From Branchiostoma lanceolatum (lineage: Eukaryota; Chordata; Leptocardii; Amphioxiformes; Branchiostomatidae): DNA of 64,000 nucleotides. Shown here piece by piece: positions 11,916 through 26,900 of this stretch (its first letter is position 1; every line of letters begins with the position of its first letter). Where the stretch lies: contig NC_089726.1 in NCBI RefSeq assembly GCF_035083965.1, positions 6,701,501-6,765,500 of the forward strand, written 5' to 3'. The translations under genes were made by a program, and so were the position numbers. Below the pieces are notes generated by a model. It had not been told where the DNA came from. It was given only the letters and a program-made list of their open reading frames with translations, and did no database searches.

Positions 11916-14900
11916 ATGGCGGCCCCAGGTTGGACCAGTTTTGGGGTCCTGGCACTATCCCTTGTGTTCTTCTTGTCTGTAGTGTGTTCGGAGGCTCTGT
12001 CATATCCTTCCAAGAACAATCTCGATTCAGGGAGTTCTGTAGAGTATGTGAGGCACATGAAAAGGGTTGAGAGGACACCGGAGAAGCCGCTAGGACGGCG
12101 ACAGAAGAGGGCTGCCGACCAACCCGACGGGTCTTCTTCAACCAGGTGTGACAACAACGACTACACGGAACAAGTTAAGGGAGGCGCCACGAAAGTAAGC
12201 CAACTTGTGTTTACTAAAATAAATTGATTGATCTTTATTTGCACATTTTTGCCCAAATGGGGGAAATGCAGTAGTTAACTACATACATTAAATGATCAAG
12301 GTAAAGTATCATTACTAGTACTTGTATTAAATGTTGCTGATTGTACGATGGGAGAAACAAAACAACTATTTAAAGCTATGCGAGCACTGAATCTACTATT
12401 TACAAAACAGTTAAACATGTAAAGCTATGCTACCACTAATGTATCGTTTACATGTCTCTTTTTAAAACAAGTGTATACGAATTAAGGTTAAACATTCTGT
12501 TGAAACTTGAATTATGTTGTCTATGGAATAATGTCTTTAACGTTAATAGACTAACTTAGTGTATGATACCAAAAATCGTCTTTTACTAACTGTTTAGATC
12601 ATGCATCTTCATTTAGGACACTGGTAAAAGAATTACATATGTCACTGTATAACATACACTCTAATACATGTGTACAATATATGCACTCATAGCCGTGGCG
12701 ACTAACGAAGGGAGTTTTTGCTTGATATTACATATACTTTCCCTTCTTAGTCGTGGGGCACGACACGATTTCACTTCTACTCTAGCGACGCCGGCCTTCA
12801 AACTTGCACGCCGGGCCCGATTCTTGTTCTCCCTGAACTCCTAAAACCCTTACCTGCGACGCCGGTCACTAAAACGACGCCGGAAACCCCATGTTAATCC
12901 ACAACAGGGCTTGATGCGGCAGAAGTCAATGGAAAACAACATCGGGTCCGCCATTTTTGGTCTGAATTTTGAAGGAGAGGAACGTCATCGCTACGTCAGC
13001 ACTTGTACAGCCTGATTGGTGCGTTTACTCAAATGACTGGGCTTGACCAATCAGGCTGTACAAGCGCTGACGTAGCGATGACGTTCCTCTCCTTCAAAAT
13101 TCAGACCAAAAATGGCGGACCCGATGTTGTTTTCCATTGACTTCTGCCGCATCAAGCCCTGTTGTGGATTAACATGGGGTTTCCGGCGTCGTTTTAGTGA
13201 CCGGCGTCGCAGGTAAGGGTGTTAGGAGTTCAGGGAGAACAAGAATCGGGCCCGGCGTGCAAGTTTGAAGGCCGGCGTCGCTAGAGTAGAAGTGAAATCG
13301 TGTCGTGCCCCACGACTAAGAAGGGAAAGTATATGTAATATCAAGCAAAAACTCCCTTCGTTAGTCGCCACGGCTAATGCACTCATTGTATATACATTTT
13401 ATTCACTTCAGAAATGTACAAAGTCTGTTACTACTAGTATTTGAGTGCACAACTTATAAAGAGTGCACAACATAAAGTAGAATGGCAGCAAGACAAAATC
13501 ATTAACCTTACTGATCCTCTTCAGAGCTGGAATCGGAAATTCTATGGCTAAACTTTAAGTAACATACTACTATTACTAGGAAAGATTTTTTTTTTCTGAC
13601 ATTTAAATGTCAAGAATATGCTTGTGTACAATTATGATACCTTTACATACATGTATGTTACCTTACACAAATACATCTAGGTGCACCCGCAGTAAAAAAT
13701 TAGGTGCACAGCTCCAATTTTGGTTGCAGAAAAGTGCATATTCACCCTGTATTTCAAGTCCTGATACATGTATTGCTTACAGAGTAAGTTGCATGAACAC
13801 GTATACCCTCTTTCTGGACCCGGAGGGCAGTTACATAAACCCACTGGCACTTCTGTTAAACCTCTGTCAAATTCTTTAAAACATGGAAGATTTAATGTTA
13901 AACCCCACCAACGTTATACATGTGACTTATGTTACAATATTCAATAGCTGTAATTCTGTTGTCTGTCGAGCTGTTTAAATCGCCTCAAGGCATAACACAC
14001 CAGTTTTGTACCTAATGCTAATTAGCAGTCAAGCTGACGTGTTACATAAGACCATCTATACTGTAATTCATCCATTCACACTGGGATGCCTCCCAAGTGT
14101 ATAACAGCAATTACTGTAATTGCAGAAATGTTCACTGTGGTTTTATGTTCACGTTTTTCTCGCTTTACAGTGTGTCAATTCAAAACTGTGTGCGAACTAT
14201 ACTATTGTATTGTATTGTATTGTAGTTGTATTGTATATTTGTTGAGGAGTCGGCCCTGTAGAGAAACCAGGTTTCTGTTGCCGGCTCTTCACAGATTGCC
14301 CCCTTGCCTAGATGCTACATTTACGGTTGTTTTAAAAGTTTGCAGTTAAGAGGTCACCGGTAACATAAAACCACCGCAAATATTTCTCCTTTTACAGTAC
14401 AGTATTTGATGGCGTACTATATAGGTCAATGATCAGTTGCAGCAGCTGTATGCATCTTTCTATGTAATTGTCGAATTGCCATATCTTTAAGTTTAAACAT
14501 CATAATTTTTTTTTCCAGTTTACATTTCATAATGAGACCAACCTGAGTGTGTCCATGACATGGGCAGGAGAGAACAATGGGGTAAGTACAGTTCCTTTTT
14601 GGCAACCCTTCAGGAGCAAGGGTATTATGTCTAGGAATTCGTGTAATGTGTCTGCGCATCATACTCTGTGTGTCATAATATGTTCAACCTTCCTGACCAT
14701 GTAGATTTCATAATGAAGGCAACTTTTTTTTTGCCGAACTTTTTTTTTCTTGCATCATCAGTTTTGGAGTTCCCTTAGGATGTCATCCACATAATCAAAT
14801 GTCTAAATTTTCTGTGTTGCAGGTACTGCTGGTGCTTACAACAGATGAATGGGGACCATTTGTCGGACCAACAATGCTCTGGAGGAGGTATGGCTTAATC

Positions 14901-17900
14901 CCATGGGTTTACATTTAGATCAATGGAGAACAAGAGAAATCATGATAACATACATGCACAATTGTCGTGCAATAAGATTCTACAAATTTAGGCTACTTTG
15001 TACTCTAGCCAGCATCCCAGCTGCTCATAAAAGCTCCACATTTTTTTCCTTTCCATCCCACTATTGCCTTAAAGTGCAAAAACACAAATTAACATTACGA
15101 AAAATAACTGAGTGACTAGATAGCAAGGTTCTTTATTCATAACCAGGATCTGTACACAGCCACAGTTGATGTTTTGGTGACTGTCTGAACATTACCTTCC
15201 TCATGCAGGGAAATAACTGACTGATACTATTTCACACTGCAGCTAGGTGTCACTGCTAACAATGCAGTCTCAAACGTATTGTCATACCATAGCTACTGTA
15301 CACTTATACAGCTGCTAGTGTGGAATAATAGTATAGTAACAGTAAGTATTACCCTGAGGAAGGTCACAGACGATCACTGAAACGTCGGCTGTTGATTGTA
15401 TATAGATCCTTGTGTGAATAAAGACCCTTGTTATCCAGTGATTTTCCAAACTGATGCAATTATTCACCAATATTGTGGGACTATTTGGCCAGAAATAGGG
15501 AACTGAGGTATCCTTCTACATGTATATCAGTCATGGAAAAGGTATTGTACATGTGTTACATACTAAATTTTTGTTCCTATTCCCACCAGTGCGGACTATG
15601 GGAAAACCTTCCAGAACATCAGTAAGAAGATCAACAATGCCTACATCAAGAAGGACAACGGAATGTACAAAAGCTTGCTAGACCCTGGAAGAGTAAGCAT
15701 TTATAGTGTCATTCATTACTAGCTGTACAGTCAGCTATTGTAAATAATAACAACAGAGTGAATATATAATATCATAAATAAATTAGTTTGACTTACTAAG
15801 TTGACATCTGCATTATGTAAATTGTTCCATGCCAGTCAACTCAGCAGAATATTGCACTGGAAAACAAGCGCTGAGTCAAAGCTCAGCACTGGAATTTTAG
15901 CTAGGATTTATAGACAGGGCATCCAAAAATTGCGGGGGGCGGGGGGGTTCTATGGATCAACTATTGCCTGGTAGCTTTGCATGTGAACAGTCGCAGTTTG
16001 TGTGGGGAGGAAACATGTACATGTGTATGTAATTACCAGGGAAGCAGGGTGTGCTTAAAAGTTTTGACATCCCCTGCGAAAGGAGAGGGCCTGTTTTCTT
16101 AGTTTAGGGCATCTAAGAGACGCCCCAATACCCTGCTAGCTAATAGCTTGACTTCACTCTCTTTAAAAAAACAAGCTATTTATGCTTAGGATTGATTCCC
16201 TGTTTTCTGTCTTGACAGGTTCTCCTCGTGTCGTACATGTCAGACGGTGAGAGTGCAGGCTCCAGGATCTATGTTACCACAGATGGGGGGGAGACCTTCG
16301 ATGGCATCACTCTCAACTTTAATGTGGACACTATACAGTTCCATCTGAAAAACAAGGACTATCTCCTGGCACACACATCCCAAAATGACGTAGGTGGTAC
16401 TGTTCAATTTCATGATTTTTGTTGTTGTATTTTTGTATTGTTGTAAATGCCGTGCGTCTAAAATGGTAGAAGACGAAACACATTTTGTAACATGCGTTCA
16501 TACAAATTGTTCATACTTGTATCTGTTACATCATAAAACTTTGAAATTCATTTTTGTATATTCCAGCACTCTCTCTACCTGAGCAAGGATTTTGGCCGTA
16601 CCTGGTCTAAGGTGCACGACTATGTTGCTGACTTCAAATGGTAGGTATCAGTCAATGCTATAAGTTGTAGGTTGTCAATTTGACAAGATGACAGTTCCTC
16701 TTAGCTTAGTATGATCATCTTGTAAAATAACTTGCATCATACACAATGTATGCATTTGTATGTGACCTATTGTGGCTTCTGTCAGAGATACACAATATAA
16801 AGTATAAACAATTGGTACAGGATCTTGACTATTTGGTTTTTTTTCAGCGTCACGCTTGCAGGGCTTGAAAGTAATTTTGGGGAATACACATGTTGTAGAT
16901 GCACTGGTGCACTTACCTGAAAAATTTAGGTGCACAACATAAAGTAGAATGTCAGCAAAACCTTATCACAAACCTTCCTAAGTAAAATAACAAAGATTTT
17001 ATCATTTTTCTGACACGTAAATGGTATTACTGATAAGACTATGCCATATACTGGACTAAGTGTACAATAGTGCCTTATAGTACGTAACCCTACACAAATA
17101 TCTATGTGCATTTGTGCACCCACAGTCAAAGATTAGGTGCATAGCTCCAATTTTGGTTGCACTAAAGTTTCCCTTGTACCCAATATTTTGAGTCCTGTAC
17201 AGAAGGCTACATTCTAAGTAAATGTTTGACATTTCAAGAAGTGTTATGCTTACATGCAGTTGTGACTTCTTTTGCAAAATCAGTCAAATGTTACAGTTGT
17301 GACCTCTCTTGCAAAATCCATGAGAAATGCTATAAGTTATATGATTTTTGTGTGTTTTTTCCATAGGGGCACTGCCAGCTATGACACAGAGAGCACAATA
17401 TACCTGACATACGACCCCAAGCACATGGCTTCAGGTTTGTTCACTTAAGGTTTCCTTGAGCTATACAATGTACAATGTATCAATAATTATAGACCATTGC
17501 AGAAAATATGCCTCTTCAGAAGAAGAGCATTCAAAGCACAGAGAGGTGATTGGCTGCCTGTTTCAGCCAATCAGTGAACAGTTTAACAGTGCCAGTTGAA
17601 ATTCATTATAGAGAAATACATGAACAATACACGTTGCATCATGTTGTTAATATTTCATGCAGTGAAAGAATGACATAGATGTTTGAAAATTGTTCCAAAT
17701 AAAGATATCTTTGTGCAGTTACTTTCAAAATGTATTAAACAAACTGAGTAAAGTCAAACACTTTCAGAATCTCATTTTCATTTGCTCAAGAAATTTAGAA
17801 CTATGGTGACTTAGATGTTCTTTTTTCCAAATTAGTTCAAACTCAAACTTCAAACTCATTACAAACATTATCTAAAAACTCTTGTTGTGACTTTGAATTG

Positions 17901-20900
17901 TCTGTAAATCCATATGCAATTGTTTTCACTACAAAAGACAGTCTAATGTATTTGTGTTAAAATCTCTAGGAGGGGGATCCTAATATCCCAGGAAGGGCTG
18001 GGTTAATGTCGTTGTGGGCATTCGTAGTTGGCCACCATTTGGTGCCAAAGTCTATTTAGCTTATAGACTAAAGCCTGGTCGAACACAGATTGTCCAATTC
18101 CTTGACTGACGTTTGTCCACTTGTGTACAGCTGGTATGTATCCTCCGTCTAACCTGAATTCAGACATTGACTACTATGATGACTATGGAATATGGGGACT
18201 TGAACACCCAAGGCGTAGGTCCAGTTTTGTCTTTCATTGGTATGATGGACTTGTGGGGGTGGGTTGGTGGAAGAAGTGGTCCGGTCCGGATGGTGAAAAA
18301 CATGATCCAGTGGGGTCAAGGGGTGGAAAATCCAGTCCAGCCTTTTCATGTTGGGATAAAAGGGAACACATGAGCGGGTACCAGTTTGCTTGCAATCTGA
18401 CTGTTTTCTGCCATGGGGCACAACCGCATTCAGGTATAGAAAAGATTGGATTGGTTTTTCCTTCCCTTGATCAGACTGGCTATTTCACCGTCACAACCCA
18501 GACATGTTGGTTGCTGGTGATGGGACAGCTAACCAGCTATGCCATGAGTGCAACTAAAACCCGAAATTATCACAAATTGGTGTGAGTCCCAAATATCAGC
18601 CTTGGAGGAGCATGTACCTTTAAGTTGATCCGTAGTCTTTAGAATAAATGTACAACTTAACATTTTCTTCATTTTGCTACAGCGGAAAGTTATAACTATG
18701 ACCTATTGAAGAGTACTGATTTGGGAAAAAACTTTGTTGGTGAGTATTGCTGAAATATTTATTTATTTATAACCTCATTGCTGAGATACATCACAGTATA
18801 CATTACTGTAAAAATCAGAACTTTGAATTTACTACTAGGAATATATTTTTATTGCCCACAATTTTGTAAGCTGTGACAGTAAGACGCCAATGGATTTCAT
18901 GACGCGTATGAAACCCTGGTTCGAAAGCCAAAATGCTACGTCATATTCTACATGGATGTCAGTTGCTTACCGGTGCTGTTGACTCATGACCTCATGGTAT
19001 TTGTTTTTGTTAATTGCCAAATAGGAATTTTAGTTCTTAGTCAGATACAATGTTATTGTTACATTCACACTGATTATCCTCCCAATGACTTCACACTGAT
19101 CCTGTCCCTGGTGCTGAACTTACATTCACACCGATTATCCTTCTGCTGACTTCACACTGATCGTTTCCCTGGTGCTGAACTTACATTCACACTGATTATC
19201 CTCCTACTGACTTCACACTGGTCCGAACTTACATTCACCCTGATTATCCTCATACTGACTTCACATGGGTCCTGTCCCTGGTGCTGAACTTACATTCACC
19301 CTGATTATCCTCATGCTGACTTCACATTGGTCCTGTCCCTGGTGCTGAACTCACATTCACACCAATTTCCTCGTACTGATTTCACACTGGCCCTGTCCCT
19401 GAACTTACATTCACACTGATTATCCTCCTACTGACTTCACTCTGATCCTGTCCCTGGTGCATAATTTGCATTCACACTAATTATCCCGCTATTGACTTCA
19501 CACTGGTCCTGTCCCTGGTGCTGAACTTACATTCACACTGATTATCCTCCTACTGACTTCACACTGGTATCATGTGTCTAGTAAAAGCACTGTTAGATGC
19601 ATACAGACCTCATCCTCTTGATTTTAATTCTTTTCAGTGGTGGCCGAACATGTGTACAGCTTTGGTCAGCAGGGACAGTTCCTATATGTTTCCATTGAGC
19701 TGAATGAAGTAAGTGAACACTTAGATTTTTGGTAAGATTTATAAAGATTGATTTATCAACTTTGAATGTTTGATTGCACCCAGTCCTTTGTCCATGCTTT
19801 TCCTAAGATTCTGATGAAGTAGAAACCCTTGGACTAACTCATGTTTTATGTAATCCGATATCATTGTTTCTCTGCAGAACAACTTTACCAGAGTGATGCA
19901 TGTGTCTAGAGATGGTGGAGGGACATGGGAACTGGCCCAGCTGCCCTCCATAACACCAGACAGGGTGGGTACAAACTTTGGCCTGATTTTGTGAGATTTG
20001 TGAAAATAGGCAAAAATGAAATGAGTGTGACAGAAACTACTTTAAAGCTGGAAACATACCAGCTTTCATGCATCCATTGATTTTGGCCAGTTGCAAAAAA
20101 CGATAACACAGCTGTAAACAAGGAATCATGTTCTGAATGTAAGGCAAATTAAGTTTTGTGACACTGGCAGTTCTGGAAATTATACAATCGAATGTCAACC
20201 ACTTTAAGCATTGTTTTTAGCTTTAGCTACTTTGTTTGGTGAATCTCAAGGAATATGATGATTGATGATTGTCATGAAAGTGCCGCAAAGTTAGCAGGTG
20301 CAATGTTTACTCTTAGACTAGCATATTAATGAATAAAATGTAACATTCTCTGTCCAATGAATGAAAGATATCCTACTCCCTTCCAGTTCTATTCTATCCT
20401 GGACATGTCGGAGGGAATGGTGTTCATGCATGTGGACGATGAAGGAGGTGAGCGCTCAGTTGTATTTATTTGTTCAGACCCTTGTAGTGCCGCATAGGCC
20501 AGAAAGTTTCCTTGCTGTTCCAGTAAGTTAAGTTAAAGTGACCCGGGCGTCCTGAAAAGACGCATAGGGGTGGCGCCCATCTCCATTTCTATAGCCCTTG
20601 GGCCACACACATTTGTGCAAGTCACTACAGCAGGGGGCTGATCCACTGGTAGTGATGTATGTGTTTAACTACCATGTATGTTATATACTCTTTCCCAAAT
20701 GCTGAGTGCTAAGCAGAGAAAGCAGTATGTACCATTTTTTAAGTCTTTGGTATGGCCGGGGTTCAAACTCACGACCTACCGTGTACAAGGCGAACACTCT
20801 ACCAACTAGGCCATTGCACCGGTCCTGAGCATGATATATTTTCACTGGGAGGGGTTGCTAGCAAAGTCGTTTTTCTTTTGTTTGCATACTGCTTAATGGT

Positions 20901-23900
20901 TACCCTAATAAAGATGTTGTCTTTCTTCAGACACTGGAACTGGGACCATTTACACTTCAGGTGCAGATGGGATCATCTTCTCTGTGTCGCTCACATCACA
21001 TTTGGTAAGTGAAAGTTGAAGTGAGAGTGATCTTAGAACAGTTTAGCTCAATGATTCAGATTAGAAGAGCTAATCTTCCACTGGTCATGACGGAGAAGAC
21101 AGATGCTACATGTATGTACAGTATTTACAGGTTCTTTGTACAGCGGAAATGCCCCTAGCTCTTTTCGACAAGCACAATGAACAGTGGACCATGGTGTAGC
21201 ATCCCGCCCTAAGGACTACAACCATTTCCAGTAGCGTGCATGTTTGGTGTTAGTGACAACAGCCGGGATTGAACTCAAGTTGCCTACCACTCTAGACTAT
21301 GCATGCTACTTATAAGACTGGCAGCAGATCTAAAGATATTCGGAATAACACGATGTTTCATATATCCAGCATTTATACAAACAGCATGTAAGATGTATGC
21401 TAAATGTATGCTAAATATGATGTAATTTGCATAATCAATTATGTAGTGATATATATGTATAAAATATGTACAATGTATATGTTTTATTACAATTGCCCAC
21501 ACAGTACCCAAACTTTGAAAGTGTGACAGACTTCTACAAGGTCAAGTCCCTCAGAGGAGTCTATTTGGCCAGCCAAATTAGGAAAGGTACGTTGACTTCA
21601 AATCATCTAGCAATACATCCAGCAGCAATAACTATGTCATGAACCATGATGAGAGGTGGTATGGCCTCAGTTAAGTTTGGGACAGCATCTAAAGTAACTG
21701 ACAATGTTTAACTTCCTTATTTATTGCAATGATTACTCTTATACATGTATATTTGACAATGTCACAATACTGTATATTTGGGACTACATATATCAAAATA
21801 CCTTATGTTTGTGACCGCATTGTTAGCAGCAACACCTAGCTGCAGCGTGGAATAGTGCCAGTCGGTATTGCCCTGAGGAAGGTGACAGACGGTCACTGAA
21901 ACTTCCGCTGTTGACGATATAGATCCTGGCTGTGAATGAAGAACATAATGTTATCCAGTGGTTTTACAACCTGATGGAATTATTCCCGGATGTCACTCTC
22001 TTTCCAGACAAAAGCATCAGGACAATGATAACGTACGACAGGGGAGGGGTGTGGCAGCCTGTCCCTACTCCAGCAGGAATGTCGTGTGAGAAGCCCTCTG
22101 ACCAGGTGAGCCTGTACACACCCGACTGACTTTTACATGCCATCATTGGTTTCAGTGGCGTCTTCTTGGCGTCACGGTTAGGGCGTTTGCCCAGAACCCA
22201 GAGCTCCTGGGGTTCAAATCCCCTGATATGCCACCAAAGTTGTGCCCTTGGGAGAGGCACTTATAACAACTTTACTCACTCCAACCAGGTGTAGAAATGG
22301 GTAACTGACTTTGGTTGGGAAGGTAAAAAGCAGTTGAAGGAGAGGGTTGGGCTCTGCCGTCGAATACCATGCCCCTAGACACACTGGATAACAACTCATT
22401 GCCCCTACAGCCTCAAAAATGCAATGGGACTTACCTTTACACATGTAACTATCTTTTTTATATTGGTTTCTATATTATATCACACAAACTCTCACTGTTT
22501 GGAATGAAAGAAAGAAAATAATTGTATGCTTCCAGAATTTCTGCACATCATGTACGGTAACTATTGATTATTGTTTCCTATTCCAGTGTGGGCTGCAGAT
22601 TCACAATCAGTACAGCAGAGTGAAGGGTATCAACGCTCCCATGGGTCCACTCAGTGAACCTAACGCAGTAGGCCTCATCCTGGTCCATGGTAGGTGATGC
22701 TGTCTTATCAAAGAATGAATGTGTACAATGTGTGTTTCGGTAAGGTTGCATGAAACTAATCCAGGTGCAGAAGCCAAGAAGGTTATGTATTTCTTGCTGT
22801 TTGTGGTTGGGTTTGTTTGTTTGTTTGTTTGTTCGTTTGTGGACTACTTTGGAGGAGTATAACTCAAGCACTGGGGTTGATGATAAGTGTCACAATGAAA
22901 TGTATGTTACCTGAATCAGGATGCGGTTAGCAATTAAATACTTACAATAAAATCAAGTATATGAGCCAAAAGAGCAGCAGGCTCATGTTATATACATGTA
23001 TTGTAGTTAATGTGTAAAAGAGAATGATGCTTTGTAATCAGGCACCGGTGTTGAAATTAAAGAGGGTGATCATGTTTACTGTTTTTGTTCTAGGTCATGT
23101 GTCTGATGCGCTGCAAACAACAAACCCGGATGTTTACATCTCTGACGATGGTGGCTACAACTGGTTTAAGGTAACCTTTTCATTACATTTCACTCCATAC
23201 CATAGGTATAAGTTAGAGTGAAATATATTGGGGGCAGAGAGCGAGTGGTGTAGATTTTGGCCCCCTAGTGGTTTATGTTTTGACTGCAGGGACCAATTTT
23301 GTTTCAAATTTTGAAAGAGAATAACATGATTTTTGGTATGTAGCTTAAATGATGTTTAACATATCAAATAATAACTATGCATATCAGGAGCTAATGTGCA
23401 TAATCAAAGTCTAGATAAATCTTGCTTAAGCTCTAATTTCCTTCCAACATCAAGAAAAAATTAACATTCCTGTCCTTAGCATGGCCTGATTTACCAGTCT
23501 GCTTGTTCCTCTAGGCCCTGGATGGTCCCCATCACTATGCCATAGGAGACCATGGAGGTTTGCTTGTTGCTGTGCCCGTATCTGCAGACCGCTTGGCTAA
23601 CACTATCAGGTATATACGTTAGGTTCAACTTCTTCTCTTCATATCAGAAAGTAAAGTTGTCAAACACTCCGGGGACTTTAACTCTCTGAACTGTAGTATT
23701 CTGCGGAATTTTGGCTGACTCTCTCAGAATTCTGCAGAAGTGTCCCTGAAAACATCTCATTGTTACCTGGATATTTACCTTTTGTTGCATTGTCTGTAAT
23801 TCATTTGGTCAATCTACTCAGAAAAAAAATCAAAGTTTAGAGTGTCTTGCCTGATTCATAGTGTCGCCTGTTATAATAATTTTAACAGATACTCCTTTGA

Positions 23901-26900
23901 CGAGGGCCAGTGTTGGAAAGACTACAAGTTTACTGAGGAGGAAATAGTATTCACTGGACTGCTGACAGAGCCAGGGGCCAAGACCATGAAGGTCGGGATC
24001 TGGGGATTCGGCCGCGATGACCACAAGTGGAGGGTCACTGTCATTGACTTCGAAATGGTTGTTACAAGACAGTGTAAGTATGATTGTTATACTTGACTTC
24101 AAATGTACCACGATGGTACATGCAGGTAGCTATAATGTGTGTTTGTATGCTGTAGGCACTGAAAAGGATAAGGTGTGTGTTTTATACTGAAGGCACTGAT
24201 GATACTGTTGATGTTTATGTTTGTGATGTATGTAGATACTGATGATGTGTCTTTATGGGCTGAAGGTTCTTATGTTATTGTTAATCAACTTTGTTTGTTT
24301 GTTTGTGTTCTTAAAGAACTTAATATGTTGATGTGTTTTTGTGTGCTGTAGGTTCTTATGTTAATGTGTGTTTGTGTTCTTAAGTACTGATGTTGATGTG
24401 TGTGTGCTGTAGGTATTGATGACGATGTGTGTTTGTTGTAAGTCCTGATGTTGATGTGTGTTTTGTGTGCTGTATGTAGATACTGATGACGTGTGTTTAT
24501 GTACTGTAGATTCTTATGCTGATGTGTGTTTATGTACTGTAGGTTCTTATGCTGATGTGTGTTTATGTACTCTAGGTACTGATGATGACTATGACACGTG
24601 GCTGGCCCATGAGGAGTACCATAAGGAGGGGCTGGAGGATGCCTGTCTCCTGGGTGTGAAGGAAACCTATCGTAGGAGGAAGAAAAACACAATGTAGGTT
24701 TGATTCATATCCAATGCTAAATAAAACATCTAGTATGAATCATACCAGGGTTCGCTCATGCTGTGCAACTCTTACTTAAATGTAGGACATTGAATAATTA
24801 TATCATTTGTTTTCTCTTCCCAGGTGCAAGAATGGCTACAGCTATGAGGTTCAGGGTGAAAAGCATCGGTGTACCTGCATGGATGCTGACTATGAATGGT
24901 ATGTATGTTCTCATGATGCCAATTACAGCTATGACATATTAAGTGATTTGACAGTTTTTGCTCTGTGGCCCCAGCTTGGACATAATGCAAGGGATTGCAT
25001 TTGTCACATTGGAAGGTCACCTGCATCCTGTGAATGAGGAATCTTCAGTGAGTTGTAAGCCTCAAGGGTCAAACCTCATGGAAAATAACCCAACATACTT
25101 ATCAAGAAGACTACATGTAGGTGTGCTTGGCAAGCTGTTGCTAAACCGAAATGCACTTTTAACAAAAGAGCATCATATTTCATCTTCAGTCTGACATTTG
25201 ACTTTTACTCCGACGATATCAGTGACCTCTCACAGCTGCAGTAGTATTGGTTTTGCCTGTGTTTGTGTGTTCAAGCTATAAGATCCTTTGGATGGATTTG
25301 TTTGAATTTCGGCATATGGGTAGTTTGATTGAGGTCCTGATGATGCATGGCAATTTTGGACACTGTTGCAGTGTTTTGATAACGTTTATGTTTCTGATGA
25401 ATTGTAGTGAGTATGGCTTCCATCGGGACAGTGACAACAGGTGCACAGCAGATAGGGACTATATCAGCAAATTTCCAGAGGTCTGCGAAAATGGAGAATT
25501 ACAGGAGATCAAAAGTAATGGGTAAGTACATGATTATACATGTTTTATAATAGTAGAAATCGGCCAAACTCATCAAGTACATGACCATATGTTTTGCCCC
25601 TGGCACACATAAACCACATAAACTCAAGAGCCTGAAGTTCAATTTAGACACAGCCTTACTTAACTAGAGTTTGGCAACCTTGGCAGGTCTGCATTGTACT
25701 TTTATGGAATATTTTAACTAACTTACACTTGTTACAAGTATGAAATTCCCATCATTTACCACTAAGGAGTTGTGGTATTTTCATACTTAAATATGTAAAT
25801 TAGTCCATTATTTGCATGTTTGTTATCTTACCAACAGTACTGTTTACCTAGACTGACATACCGAAAATCTGCAAGTTTGAAGAGGCCATGATTGGTTTAT
25901 GTTACAGGTATCGCCTAATTCCTGGTGACGAATGTGTCGGTGGAACACCGCCCCAGACTTCCCTGGTAGACCTGAGAGAACGCTGCAATAAGCAGGAGAG
26001 GTTTGAGGAGGGCTACGGGCTGGCAAACTTCAAGACTTATTTCAACAGAGAGGTACTTTTTGTCAATACTTTTAACAGGTGACACTATGGTTATCTCAGA
26101 CTTCTGCCAAAAAATTTTCTAAGTAGATTGACCAAATTGATTGATATCTACAAGTCTGATGTATATTTGTAACAAAAGGTTGTCAATATCAAGTCTGAAA
26201 TTAATAATTAGATGTTTCCATGGACATGGGCAGTTTTTTCGAATTGTGAAGATTTCTGAAAGATGAGCCAGAATTCTACAGAATTCTGTGAACCTCAGAC
26301 ATAATTTGGGCAAACTATATCATATTTGAATATCAGATTAACAATGTTTGAAATTCCTTTTAAGTTATTAGTATCATGATCATCATCAGTATCAGATAAT
26401 GTTATAGTTTTCCCAAAAAGAATTTCTTTACGTTTTCTGGAATCAAACTGTTCAGAATTATACTGTGTCACCTGTATTTTAGAGTTAAATACACGCTATA
26501 AACTCAGAAGGCTAAAAGCATGAAAGGTCATCTGTGTTCAACTTGATAGCTAGATGTGATGAGGAAGTAACTTGTCATGTATCTTTGATCCAAGACAAGA
26601 AATAAAGTCACAACTGTCGTTGAATGAATGGCCAATTATTATTAATAATAAGGAAAACGTTCTGATATTTATCATTTAAGCATGTACATTTTTTGGTCTG
26701 TCCACTTTGTGTAAAACTATTGTATGCTTACTTCTAGGGAGTTGGAGGTAAAGTAGTGGCCGGCCTGACTGTCACTGTCATTCTTACTGCTCTCCTCATC
26801 ATCCTTGTGTACTATGGAAAGAGATGGTGGCGACGTAAACAGAAGTAAGTAACTAGATAAATAAACACTGTAGTAGAGTCTGAAGTAGTAAGTTCTTTTT

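Noticed and set aside
18121-18585. A 154-codon frame taken as one exon
   Set aside because: Only the first 84 nt have exon character; the rest reads past a good donor into an intron with no VPS10 resemblance.
20747-20828. tRNA gene on the minus strand
   Set aside because: A and B boxes are present, but the cloverleaf is incomplete and a SINE body follows. The same applies to the other tRNA-like heads at 22150, 35260 and 38583.
24285-24692. Minus-strand frame rich in HQHKNLQYINT units
   Set aside because: It is the antisense of the intronic minisatellite before sortilin exon 24576.
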